From positions 1 to 5,017 of the forward strand of contig CAUBWQ010000097.1 in NCBI GenBank assembly GCA_958439775.1: a stretch of DNA of 5,017 bases, written 5' to 3'. The stretch is from an uncultured Collinsella sp. GTDB taxonomy: Bacteria > Actinomycetota > Coriobacteriia > Coriobacteriales > Coriobacteriaceae. Position numbers and translations under genes: made by a program. Positions 1 to 4,283 of this stretch are shown here, in pieces; position 1 is the stretch's first letter; the number at the start of each line of letters is the position of its first letter. Below the pieces are notes generated by a model that saw only the letters and a list, made by a program, of their open reading frames with translations, made no database searches and was not told the DNA's origin.

Positions 1-46
1 CGTGTTGATGTTCACTAAGAAGTGGTCCGAGTGATCACTGGGAAAT

Positions 47-83
47 AAGCACCGTGAGCACGAAAAATTGAGCAGTTTAAGCA
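47..83 (+). repeat. IS21 left-end transposase-binding repeats (4 x RAGCA)
   Basis: Copies of the pentamer A/G-AGCA start at 47, 56, 70 and 79, giving centre spacings of 9, 14 and 9 bases. The third copy is part of AAATTGAGCA (65-74), which occurs exactly inverted at the right end. IS21-family ends are known to carry several copies of internal repeats that the transposase binds, and that role is inferred here. The first repeat lies about 44 bases from the left tip but the matching right repeat only about 19 from the right tip, so the two ends are not identical in depth. Confidence 0.75.
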
Positions 84-84
84 A

Positions 85-120
85 GAGGGCCGCGCCCCGG
101 GGACCGGGGGCGCGGCCCTC
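85..120 (+). promoter_or_regulatory. Perfect 14-bp GC-rich hairpin in istA leader
   Basis: Bases 85-98 (GAGGGCCGCGCCCC) are the exact reverse complement of 107-120, with an 8-base loop at 99-106. The stem is almost entirely G-C pairs. It sits between the left-end repeats and the istA start and is not followed by a T-run, so it is not a classical terminator. An inferred role is to block read-through transcription or translation entering istA from outside, a strategy known for other IS elements such as IS10 and IS50. Confidence 0.7.
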
Positions 121-133
121 GCCGTATGGTTTC

Positions 134-165
134 CCCGGGCGGTTACTTTGGCGAGCCCGCCCGGG
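134..165 (+). promoter_or_regulatory. Second leader hairpin just before istA Shine-Dalgarno
   Basis: CCCGGGCGG at 134-142 is the exact reverse complement of 157-165, with a 14-base loop. A further TT/AA pairing outside is possible with one bulged C. It ends seven bases before the GGAGGAG ribosome site, so a transcript from outside the element would carry two stable stems immediately before the istA start. The function is inferred only. Confidence 0.55.
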
Positions 166-171
166 AAGGAT

Positions 172-178
172 GGAGGAG
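172..178 (+). promoter_or_regulatory. Shine-Dalgarno deciding the istA GTG start
   Basis: GGAGGAG lies six bases before the GTG at 185, which is ideal spacing. For the in-frame ATGs the spacing is wrong: the one at 179 abuts the motif and the one at 170 lies upstream of it. This favours GTG 185 as the start. Confidence 0.6.
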
Positions 179-184
179 ATGACC

Positions 185-1645
185 GTGCCCCTGGACACAG
201 TGAATGATATACGGTCGATGGATGCCGCCGGGCGCTCGAGGTCCGAGATCGCCCGAATGCTCCACGTGAGCCGGAACACCGTGGCGAAGTACGCCGACAT
301 GGAGGACATGTCGCCCGCCGCGCCGATGCCCCGGAGGAGGGGCAGGCCCGCGCTCGAGGGCAACGAGGAATGGGTCGCGGGCGTTCTCGAGGCCGACCTC
401 GGGGCCCCGAGGAAGCAGCGCCACACAGCCAGGCGGATCTACGACAGGCTCGTCGCCGAGCGCGGCTACGGCGGCTCTTACTCCACCGTGCAGAGGTTCG
501 TCCGCGAGCTCAGGCTCGCCCGGGCGGCGGCGGGCGGAGAGGGGTACCTCGAGCTCGAGTGGGCGCCCGGCACCTGCCAGGTCGATTTCGGGAACTTCCG
601 CGCCGCGGTCGGCGGGAGGACCCTCGACCTCAAGCTGCTGGTCGCGACGCTTCCGCACTCGAACGACCGGCAGTGCGTCGCCCTCATGTCGCAGAGGTCG
701 GAGTGCCTGTGCGCCGGGCTGCTCGAGATCTTCCGCCGCTGGGGCCGCGCCCCGGCGGCGATGGTGCTCGACAACGCCACCGAGGCGGGCAGGATGGTAC
801 GCGGCGAGGTCACGGAATCGAGGCTGTTCTCGCAGTTCAGAGCCCACTACCGCTTCGAGAGCCGGTACTGCAACCCCTATTCGGGAAACGAGAAGGGCTC
901 CGTCGAGAACGCCGTGGGGTTCCTCCGGCGCAACCTCCTCGTCCCCGTGCCTGCGTTCGGCGCGCTCCCCGAGCTCAACGCGTTCCTCGCCGAGGGGTGC
1001 GCGAGGGTCAACGCGGCGGCGCGCTGCCGCGACGGCAGGCCGCACGGGGAGGCCTACCGGGAGGACCTCGCCGCCATGCGCGCCCTTCCCGGCGTGGAGT
1101 TCGACGCGGTGAGGTGGGTCACCGCCCGCGCCGACAAGCGCGGCTACGTCGAGGCCGACGGGCGCGAGTACGTCGCCGGGCCCGCCTGGCACGGGCGGAG
1201 CCTGCTCGTCGGCATGCGCGCGTCGACGGTGGAGATCCTCGCCGACCGCGGCCGCCGGGTCGCCGTCCTCCCCAGGGCCTTCGGGGAGGGCCCCGCGGTC
1301 CGGAACCCCCTCTCGCTCGTGCCCGCCATCATCGCCAGGCCGAGGGCCTTCGGGGAGTCGACGATCAGGCGCGACATGCCGCCGGGGCTCGTCGAGGGGA
1401 TCGACCGGATGGACTCCGCCGGCAGGAGGCGCACGCTCAGGTCGATCGGCCGGGCGAGCGAGTCCTCGGGTTTCGAGGCGGCATGCGAGGCGGCGCTCAG
1501 GGTCGTCGAGGGCGGCCGCGTCCCCGACGACGCCACGGTCGACGTGCTGGCGAGACGCATCGCGGGAGGCGGCGGCGGGGCCGGCGGGGCCGACCTGTCG
1601 GTCTACGACGGGTTCCTGAAGGGGGCGGTCGCCGATGGCAGCTAG
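185..1645 (+). CDS. istA: IS21-family transposase IstA (DDE)
   Basis: IstA is the DDE recombinase that cuts and joins the IS ends. From the GTG at 185 it has 486 residues, a normal length for the family. Residues about 6-37 form a helix-turn-helix (SEIARMLHVSRNTVAKY) and a second DNA-binding region follows at about 80-110. The catalytic triad is visible: D134 in QVDFGN, D196 in VLDNAT and E241 in EKGSVENAV. The C-terminal part matches the usual IstA beta-barrel and variable tail, including a repeated PRAFGE segment. The start was chosen by the GGAGGAG motif; ATGs at 170 and 179 are alternatives. Extending the frame back to 68 would translate the two leader hairpins and is unlikely. The gene overlaps istB by 11 bases, which suggests coupled translation. 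No frameshift or missing catalytic residue is seen. The codons are strongly G/C-ending. Confidence 0.93.
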   Translation: MPLDTVNDIRSMDAAGRSRSEIARMLHVSRNTVAKYADMEDMSPAAPMPRRRGRPALEGNEEWVAGVLEADLGAPRKQRHTARRIYDRLVAERGYGGSYSTVQRFVRELRLARAAAGGEGYLELEWAPGTCQVDFGNFRAAVGGRTLDLKLLVATLPHSNDRQCVALMSQRSECLCAGLLEIFRRWGRAPAAMVLDNATEAGRMVRGEVTESRLFSQFRAHYRFESRYCNPYSGNEKGSVENAVGFLRRNLLVPVPAFGALPELNAFLAEGCARVNAAARCRDGRPHGEAYREDLAAMRALPGVEFDAVRWVTARADKRGYVEADGREYVAGPAWHGRSLLVGMRASTVEILADRGRRVAVLPRAFGEGPAVRNPLSLVPAIIARPRAFGESTIRRDMPPGLVEGIDRMDSAGRRRTLRSIGRASESSGFEAACEAALRVVEGGRVPDDATVDVLARRIAGGGGGAGGADLSVYDGFLKGAVADGS

Positions 1646-2378
1646 CGAGGAGCTGGCCCGCAGGGTCGTGGAGGCCGGGCGGTCGTGCTCGCTCACCACC
1701 GCCGTCCTGGAGGAGTGGTCGAGGCTCGGCACCCCGAAACAGGTGGAGTACCTGGCGGGCTACCTCGAGGCGGAGAGGTCCAGCCGCGAGGCCTCGAAGC
1801 GCGCGACGCTGCTCAGGCGCTGCGCGCTGCCGGCGCCCAAGACCTTCGACGGCTACGACTGGTCGGCCGTGTCGTGGCCGGAGGGCATGGGGCGCGAGTC
1901 GCTGCTCGCGCTCGACTTCGTCGGGCGCAGGGAGGACCTCGTGCTCATGGGCGACGTCGGCACCGGCAAGACGCACATGGCGTCGGCCCTCTGCGCGCTG
2001 GCGTGCGAGAGGAGGCTCGAGGCGCGCTTCTTCACGGCGTCCTCGCTCGTGATGCGCCTGAGGCGCGCCCGCGACGACGGGAGGCTCGACCGGGAGGCCG
2101 CGCTTATCGGCAAGGCCCGCCTGCTCGTCATCGACGAGCTCGGGTTCCTCCCGCTCGACGCGGACGGGGCGAGGCTGCTCTTCCAGGTCTTCGCCGACGC
2201 ATACGAGAGACAGTCGGTGGTGATCACCACGAATCTGGAGTTCAGCAGGTGGGGGTCGGTGTTCGGGGACGACCAGATGGCCGCCGCCGTGATCGACCGC
2301 ATCGTCCACCACGGGAGGCTCGTCCAGTTCCGCGGCGAGTCCTACCGCGTCCGCCATGCCCTCATGCAGGAGGGCTAG
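1635..2378 (+). CDS. istB: IS21-family helper ATPase IstB
   Basis: IstB is a DnaA/DnaC-like AAA+ ATPase that helps IstA choose the target and drives strand transfer. At 247 residues it is full length for the family. An N-terminal helical region of about 60 residues precedes the ATPase core. The Walker A motif GDVGTGKT spans residues 106-113 (K112), the Walker B motif LLVIDE ends in D167-E168, and the sensor-like VITTN ends at N200. The C-terminal segment VIDRIVHHGRLVQFRGESYR is typical of IstB. The ATG at 1635 lies inside the end of istA (stop 1643-1645), with a purine-rich GAAGGGGG at 1618-1625 nine bases upstream. This points to one bicistronic mRNA with coupled translation. No obvious terminator follows; a short AAGCG/CGCTT stem at 2388-2401 is weak. 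Confidence 0.94.
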   Translation: MAASEELARRVVEAGRSCSLTTAVLEEWSRLGTPKQVEYLAGYLEAERSSREASKRATLLRRCALPAPKTFDGYDWSAVSWPEGMGRESLLALDFVGRREDLVLMGDVGTGKTHMASALCALACERRLEARFFTASSLVMRLRRARDDGRLDREAALIGKARLLVIDELGFLPLDADGARLLFQVFADAYERQSVVITTNLEFSRWGSVFGDDQMAAAVIDRIVHHGRLVQFRGESYRVRHALMQEG

Positions 2379-2405
2379 CCGCTCAAAAAGCGTGCGCGCT
2401 TCCGA

Positions 2406-2442
2406 TGCTCAGGCTGCTCAATTTCCGATGCTCTTTTTGCTC
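2406..2442 (-). repeat. IS21 right-end transposase-binding repeats (4 x TGCTC)
   Basis: TGCTC (GAGCA on the minus strand) starts at 2406, 2415, 2429 and 2438, with spacings of 9, 14 and 9. This mirrors the left-end set exactly. TGCTCAATTT at 2415-2424 is the perfect inverse of the left AAATTGAGCA. The outermost copy overlaps the stop codon of the adjacent coiled-coil gene, so part of that reading frame lies inside the IS. Confidence 0.75.
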
Positions 2443-2971
2443 AAATCCTCTTGACGAAACACACGGAGGCGGCAAGGCAGTCCTTGAGGGCGGCGACCTC
2501 GGCCATCAGGTCGCGCTGGGCCAGGAGTGCGTCGTTCAACTCGGCTTGGGCTTTCAGCGCGGCATCACGCTCGCCGCGCAGTCGCTCGATCTCATCGACC
2601 ATGCCCACGGCCTCGGCATGGAGCTGGACGACCTGCCTGTCGAGTTCCCGAGCATCGGCGAGATATCTGACGCTCGCGGCATGGAGCTCGTTGTTCTCGA
2701 TCTCGAGGCTCGCGGTATCGAGTTCGAACTTCTCCTCTATAAAGGCAATCCGCTCATTGCAGTCGGCCTCAATCTTTTCATTCCGATCCGTCGCCTCGGC
2801 GAGCTTGCGGCTGGATTCATCGAGCTGGGCCCTGAGCAACGCGTTCTCGGTCCTGAGGTCGCCCGTCTCGCGCAGCAGCTTCTCCCGCCACGTCGCCTCG
2901 ATCCGCTCGGCGGCCTCATCGAGGACGGACTTCACGCCGTAGATCTCCCTGATTTTCTTCTCGTCTGCCAT
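2441..2971 (-). CDS. Coiled-coil protein, probably 3'-truncated by the IS
   Basis: The product has 176 residues from the ATG at 2969-2971 and I do not recognise the family. After a short head (MADEKKIREIYGVKSVLDEA), nearly the whole chain (about residues 15-165) is charged, Leu/Ala-rich helix with heptad-like spacing and few breaks. There is no signal peptide, membrane segment or clear enzyme motif, so a cytoplasmic scaffold or filament-like role is possible but unproven. The start is supported by GGAG at 2981-2984, nine bases upstream; a TTG at 2984-2986 is a poorer alternative. The last six codons (CFVKRI) and the stop lie within the proposed IS right end, so the native C-terminus is probably lost. 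The gene is divergent from the small ORF at 3095. A KfrA-like plasmid protein is conceivable, but no N-terminal DNA-binding domain is seen. Confidence 0.7.
   Translation of the reverse strand: MADEKKIREIYGVKSVLDEAAERIEATWREKLLRETGDLRTENALLRAQLDESSRKLAEATDRNEKIEADCNERIAFIEEKFELDTASLEIENNELHAASVRYLADARELDRQVVQLHAEAVGMVDEIERLRGERDAALKAQAELNDALLAQRDLMAEVAALKDCLAASVCFVKRI
2451..2456 (+). promoter_or_regulatory. Outward-facing -35-like box at IS right tip
   Basis: TTGACG matches five of six bases of the -35 consensus and points out of the element about five bases from its right tip. In IS21 itself, abutted ends create a promoter with the -35 from the right end and the -10 from the left end. A similar arrangement is inferred here. 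No good -10 is visible 16-18 bases further into the present flank, so the box is probably silent in this position. Confidence 0.3.
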
Positions 2972-2984
2972 GGTGCGGCACTCC

Positions 2985-3049
2985 AATCAACAACAGGCAT
3001 GGCTCCGCCATGCCATATGGCTGGGAACAATGCACGGCCGCTGTTGATT
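2985..3049. repeat. Inverted repeat AATCAACA...TGTTGATT in divergent intergenic region
   Basis: AATCAACA at 2985-2992 is the exact inverse of TGTTGATT at 3042-3049. The pair brackets most of the gap between two divergent genes. The left copy sits next to the Shine-Dalgarno of the coiled-coil gene. Such spaced operator-like halves could bind a regulator of both genes; this is inference. Confidence 0.35.
2996..3021. other. Overlapping palindromes (hairpin 2996-3014 and GCCATATGGC 3012-3021)
   Basis: GGCATGGC (2996-3003) pairs perfectly with GCCATGCC (3007-3014) around a 3-base loop, and the right arm runs into a second perfect 10-bp palindrome at 3012-3021. No T-run follows on either strand, so a terminator is unlikely. 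The position between divergent genes suggests a protein-binding site or leader structure for the minus-strand gene. I see no convincing promoter in this gap. Confidence 0.4.
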
Positions 3050-3094
3050 TGTGTTCGCCCTGCGATCGGTGAGTTCTAAAAGGCGTCTCAAGTC

Positions 3095-3382
3095 ATGCGT
3101 TCACGCAGGTTTTCGGTTGGAGAAATACCGCACGTTTTCATGGTAACACGTGCCTTAAAGAACGGGCGGCCATATCGATTCGTTGTAAATAGCGTCTACG
3201 ACGTGTTGGTGGCAGGAGGTGAGGGCGTTAAAGATGTCGAGAATGATTGTGGGAGTATTTTAGATGCAGGCATGAGAAAGGGTCGAATCGAAGTGTCTGG
3301 CCGGACGCCAATTGTCCGGGAACTGTTTCGGTTCGACCCTGCTTCATTTTACATCCGCGGCATGTTCTTGTGGGCATCCTGA
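3095..3382 (+). CDS. Small hypothetical protein (95 aa)
   Basis: I do not recognise this product. It is 95 residues long and soluble-looking, with no signal peptide, membrane segment or known motif. The codons favour G in the first position, as real genes do, and the opposite strand has no competing long frame, so it is plausibly coding. Start evidence is modest: AAAAGG at 3078-3083 is eleven bases before the ATG, slightly far. A CCGGAC/GTCCGG stem at 3301-3319 lies inside the frame. It is the only plus-strand gene among minus-strand module genes and is divergent from the coiled-coil gene. It could be a remnant of a larger gene or spurious; if spurious, 2972-3423 is a gene-free stretch. Confidence 0.4.
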   Translation: MRSRRFSVGEIPHVFMVTRALKNGRPYRFVVNSVYDVLVAGGEGVKDVENDCGSILDAGMRKGRIEVSGRTPIVRELFRFDPASFYIRGMFLWAS

Positions 3383-3387
3383 CGGTG

Positions 3388-3415
3388 ACCGACTCTCACG
3401 ACCTCGATAGTCGGT
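3388..3415. other. Inverted repeat between convergent genes
   Basis: ACCGACT (3388-3394) and AGTCGGT (3409-3415) form a 7-bp stem with a 14-base loop. It lies in the 41-bp gap between the ends of the plus-strand ORF (3382) and the minus-strand winged-helix gene (3424). This is where a shared terminator would be expected, but neither side has a T-run, so intrinsic termination would be weak. Confidence 0.35.
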
Positions 3416-3423
3416 TTGTGGGC

Positions 3424-3810
3424 TTAAAGTTTCGGAGGCTCCCAAGCGTTTTCAATCGCGGCGCGGTAGATTGCGGCGTAATTAAGCATCCAGCTGCCAT
3501 CACCAACTTTTTGAATATACCCCTTATCCTTCAGAGAGGTATAGGCCCGGGATATCGTGTTCTTACTCAGGCGGTAGTGATCCTCAATCCATTTGCTTTT
3601 AGCGCAGAAGCCCATGGGCCGTTTGTTTTTGGAAGGTTTTCCAAACTTCCATACAAGGCCGAGGATGAGACGCTCGGCGGCAACGGTGGTGACGCAGCAC
3701 GCCCACTCGGGCACTGAAATAAAAATAGCCTTATCCATTTTTCCCGTAATCTCTCGTTGCTCAGTAGCATCATCGCTAAATATGTCGGAAATCGACGGAA
3801 GCTCGCTCAT
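3424..3810 (-). CDS. Winged-helix DNA-binding protein of integration module
   Basis: A 128-residue protein, probably a transcription or replication regulator of the mobile element. The N-terminal 25 residues look disordered and acidic. Residues about 27-60 (AIFISVPEWACC...AERLILGLVWKFG) resemble the first helices of RepA/DnaD-type or related winged-helix domains. A helix-turn-helix follows, ending in LSKNTISRAYTSLKDKGYI, the recognition helix plus wing typical of such domains. The start is taken as the ATG at 3808-3810, with AGGTGG (3816-3821) five bases upstream. A GTG at 3817-3819 directly abuts the upstream stop and has no ribosome site. It lies nine bases after the excisionase-like gene on the same strand, so the two are almost certainly co-transcribed. 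The exact role (second directionality factor, repressor or replication initiator) cannot be told from sequence alone. Confidence 0.75.
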   Translation of the reverse strand: MSELPSISDIFSDDATEQREITGKMDKAIFISVPEWACCVTTVAAERLILGLVWKFGKPSKNKRPMGFCAKSKWIEDHYRLSKNTISRAYTSLKDKGYIQKVGDGSWMLNYAAIYRAAIENAWEPPKL

Positions 3811-3815
3811 GTTTA

Positions 3816-3821
3816 CCACCT
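3816..3821 (-). promoter_or_regulatory. Shine-Dalgarno overlapping the excisionase stop
   Basis: AGGTGG on the minus strand overlaps the TAG (3820-3822) of the upstream gene and stands five bases before the ATG at 3810. This supports translational coupling and decides the start of the winged-helix gene. Confidence 0.55.
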
Positions 3822-4065
3822 AATCAAGGTGGGCGGTACGACCTTCAAGCTGCTTGAAAAGCTCGTAGAACGAGCTTTCAAACATGTAATTAGAGCGATG
3901 GATCTGGATGAGCTTGCCGGACTCTCGCATAAACTTGCGTGCGGTGTTTTCGCTCCAGCCAGTGAGTTCGCGGATATCGTTAACGCGGAGCAACCGATCG
4001 CACTGAGCGGCACCAGTGGGGAAAGTCGGTGTGGACGCCTGAGTGCTAATCTTTGGAGTAGCCAT
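3820..4065 (-). CDS. Excisionase-like small DNA-binding protein
   Basis: An 81-residue protein, the usual size for recombination directionality factors (Xis) that bend DNA and steer the integrase toward excision. A low-complexity, Thr/Pro-rich N-terminus of about 20 residues precedes a MerR/HTH_17-type winged helix: LLRVNDIRELTGWSENTARK (about residues 25-44), then a wing and the short C-terminal helix of the excisionase fold (FYELFKQLEG). The start at ATG 4063-4065 has AAAGGA (minus strand, 4075-4080) nine bases upstream. It lies downstream of the integrase on the same strand, separated by a structured 218-bp gap with its own promoter candidates, and is followed nine bases later by the winged-helix gene. 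A transcriptional regulator of the same fold is the alternative. Confidence 0.75.
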   Translation of the reverse strand: MATPKISTQASTPTFPTGAAQCDRLLRVNDIRELTGWSENTARKFMRESGKLIQIHRSNYMFESSFYELFKQLEGRTAHLD

Positions 4066-4087
4066 GATGAGCTATCCTTTCAATGAG

Positions 4088-4139
4088 GGCCCTCCCTGTG
4101 CTTGTAAGACGTACCAGGTTCATAAGCACTTGGGGGGCC
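4088..4139. promoter_or_regulatory. Long imperfect hairpin in the leader of the excisionase gene
   Basis: Bases 4088-4095 pair with 4132-4139 and bases 4098-4105 pair with 4122-4129, separated by a 2x2 mismatch, with a 16-base loop at 4106-4121. The two non-Watson-Crick positions inside the stems (4093/4134 and 4104/4123) are G-U if the plus strand is transcribed but A-C mismatches on the minus strand. The structure ends 22 bases before the excisionase start codon. It could be a cis-regulatory RNA in the xis leader, an antisense RNA, or a single-stranded DNA feature such as a relaxase or recombinase site. I do not recognise a known riboswitch. Confidence 0.55.
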
Positions 4140-4145
4140 GGTTTC

Positions 4146-4167
4146 GATGACTACATGCGTAGCCATC
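4146..4167. promoter_or_regulatory. 22-bp operator-like dyad
   Basis: GATG-a-CTAC-ATGC-GTAG-c-CATC is symmetric except for one mismatched pair around a 4-base centre. Its position between the promoter candidates and the excisionase start fits an operator bound by one of the module's small DNA-binding proteins; this is inferred. Confidence 0.4.
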
Positions 4168-4179
4168 TGACAGCTTTAG

Positions 4180-4206
4180 CATGTATTAAAACTCATTAGA
4201 TGTCAA
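4180..4206 (-). promoter_or_regulatory. Candidate excisionase promoter with perfect -35
   Basis: On the minus strand a perfect TTGACA occupies 4206-4201. A weak -10 TACATG at 4185-4180 follows at a short 15-base spacing. The predicted start would give a leader of roughly 110 bases that includes the hairpin. The strong -35 with poor -10 would suit a regulated promoter. Confidence 0.35.
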
Positions 4207-4236
4207 TCAAATAAAGCATCTACCTGCGGAAACAGT

Positions 4237-4242
4237 ATTATA
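4237..4242 (-). promoter_or_regulatory. Perfect -10 box upstream of the excisionase gene
   Basis: TATAAT on the minus strand, preceded by TAC, in an AT-rich stretch. The best -35 at 17 bases is only TTTATT. It lies 42-53 bases after the integrase stop, so it could start an xis-winged-helix transcript independent of int, with a leader of about 165 bases. Confidence 0.4.
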
Positions 4243-4283
4243 GTACCGTAATATTATGAAATAAACGATGAATGAAAAACATG

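Larger units (their letters stand above)
3..2461 (+). mobile_element. IS21-family insertion sequence (complete or nearly so)
   Basis: An element of about 2.46 kb carrying overlapping istA and istB, the hallmark of the IS21 family. The proposed left tip starts TGTTGATG. The reverse complement of the proposed right tip starts TGTTTCG, so both ends begin TGTT and the element would have the TG...CA ends usual for the family. Inside the tips, each end has four AGCA-type repeats in mirrored order with identical spacing, which fixes the two ends as a pair. The exact tips are uncertain by a few bases, because an extra CA at 2462-2463 is a possible alternative. Only two bases lie left of the tip (CG), so the target duplication cannot be read. 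A 4-bp duplication CACG (2462-2465) would be compatible, but this is weak. Both genes are intact, so the element may be active. Confidence 0.85.

Noticed and set aside
68..184. N-terminal extension of istA back to a start at 68
   Set aside because: It would translate the two hairpins into low-complexity sequence, and the ribosome site at 172-178 fits the GTG at 185.
1274..1357. 15-bp direct repeat AGGGCCTTCGGGGAG, 69 bp apart within istA
   Set aside because: In-frame and encodes PRAFGE twice in the same protein; best explained as protein-level repetition with biased codons rather than a mobile or regulatory repeat.
143..1732. Long minus-strand open frame of about 530 codons opposite istA
   Set aside because: It is a shadow of GC-rich istA codons. 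Its product is low-complexity Pro/Arg/Ala/Gly-rich with no domain, while the plus-strand frame has a full DDE triad.
370..2052. Plus-strand open frames in other phases over istA and istB (also 1685-3079)
   Set aside because: Arg/Pro/Gly-rich translations typical of out-of-frame reading in high-GC DNA; they cross the istA-istB boundary and the IS end.
2451..2942. Ser-rich plus-strand frame opposite the coiled-coil gene
   Set aside because: Antisense shadow with compositionally biased translation; the minus-strand frame has a good ribosome site and a coherent coiled-coil pattern.
3247..3717. 156-codon plus-strand frame across the winged-helix gene
   Set aside because: It runs antisense to a recognisable helix-turn-helix gene with coupled translation and overlaps the 95-aa ORF in another frame.
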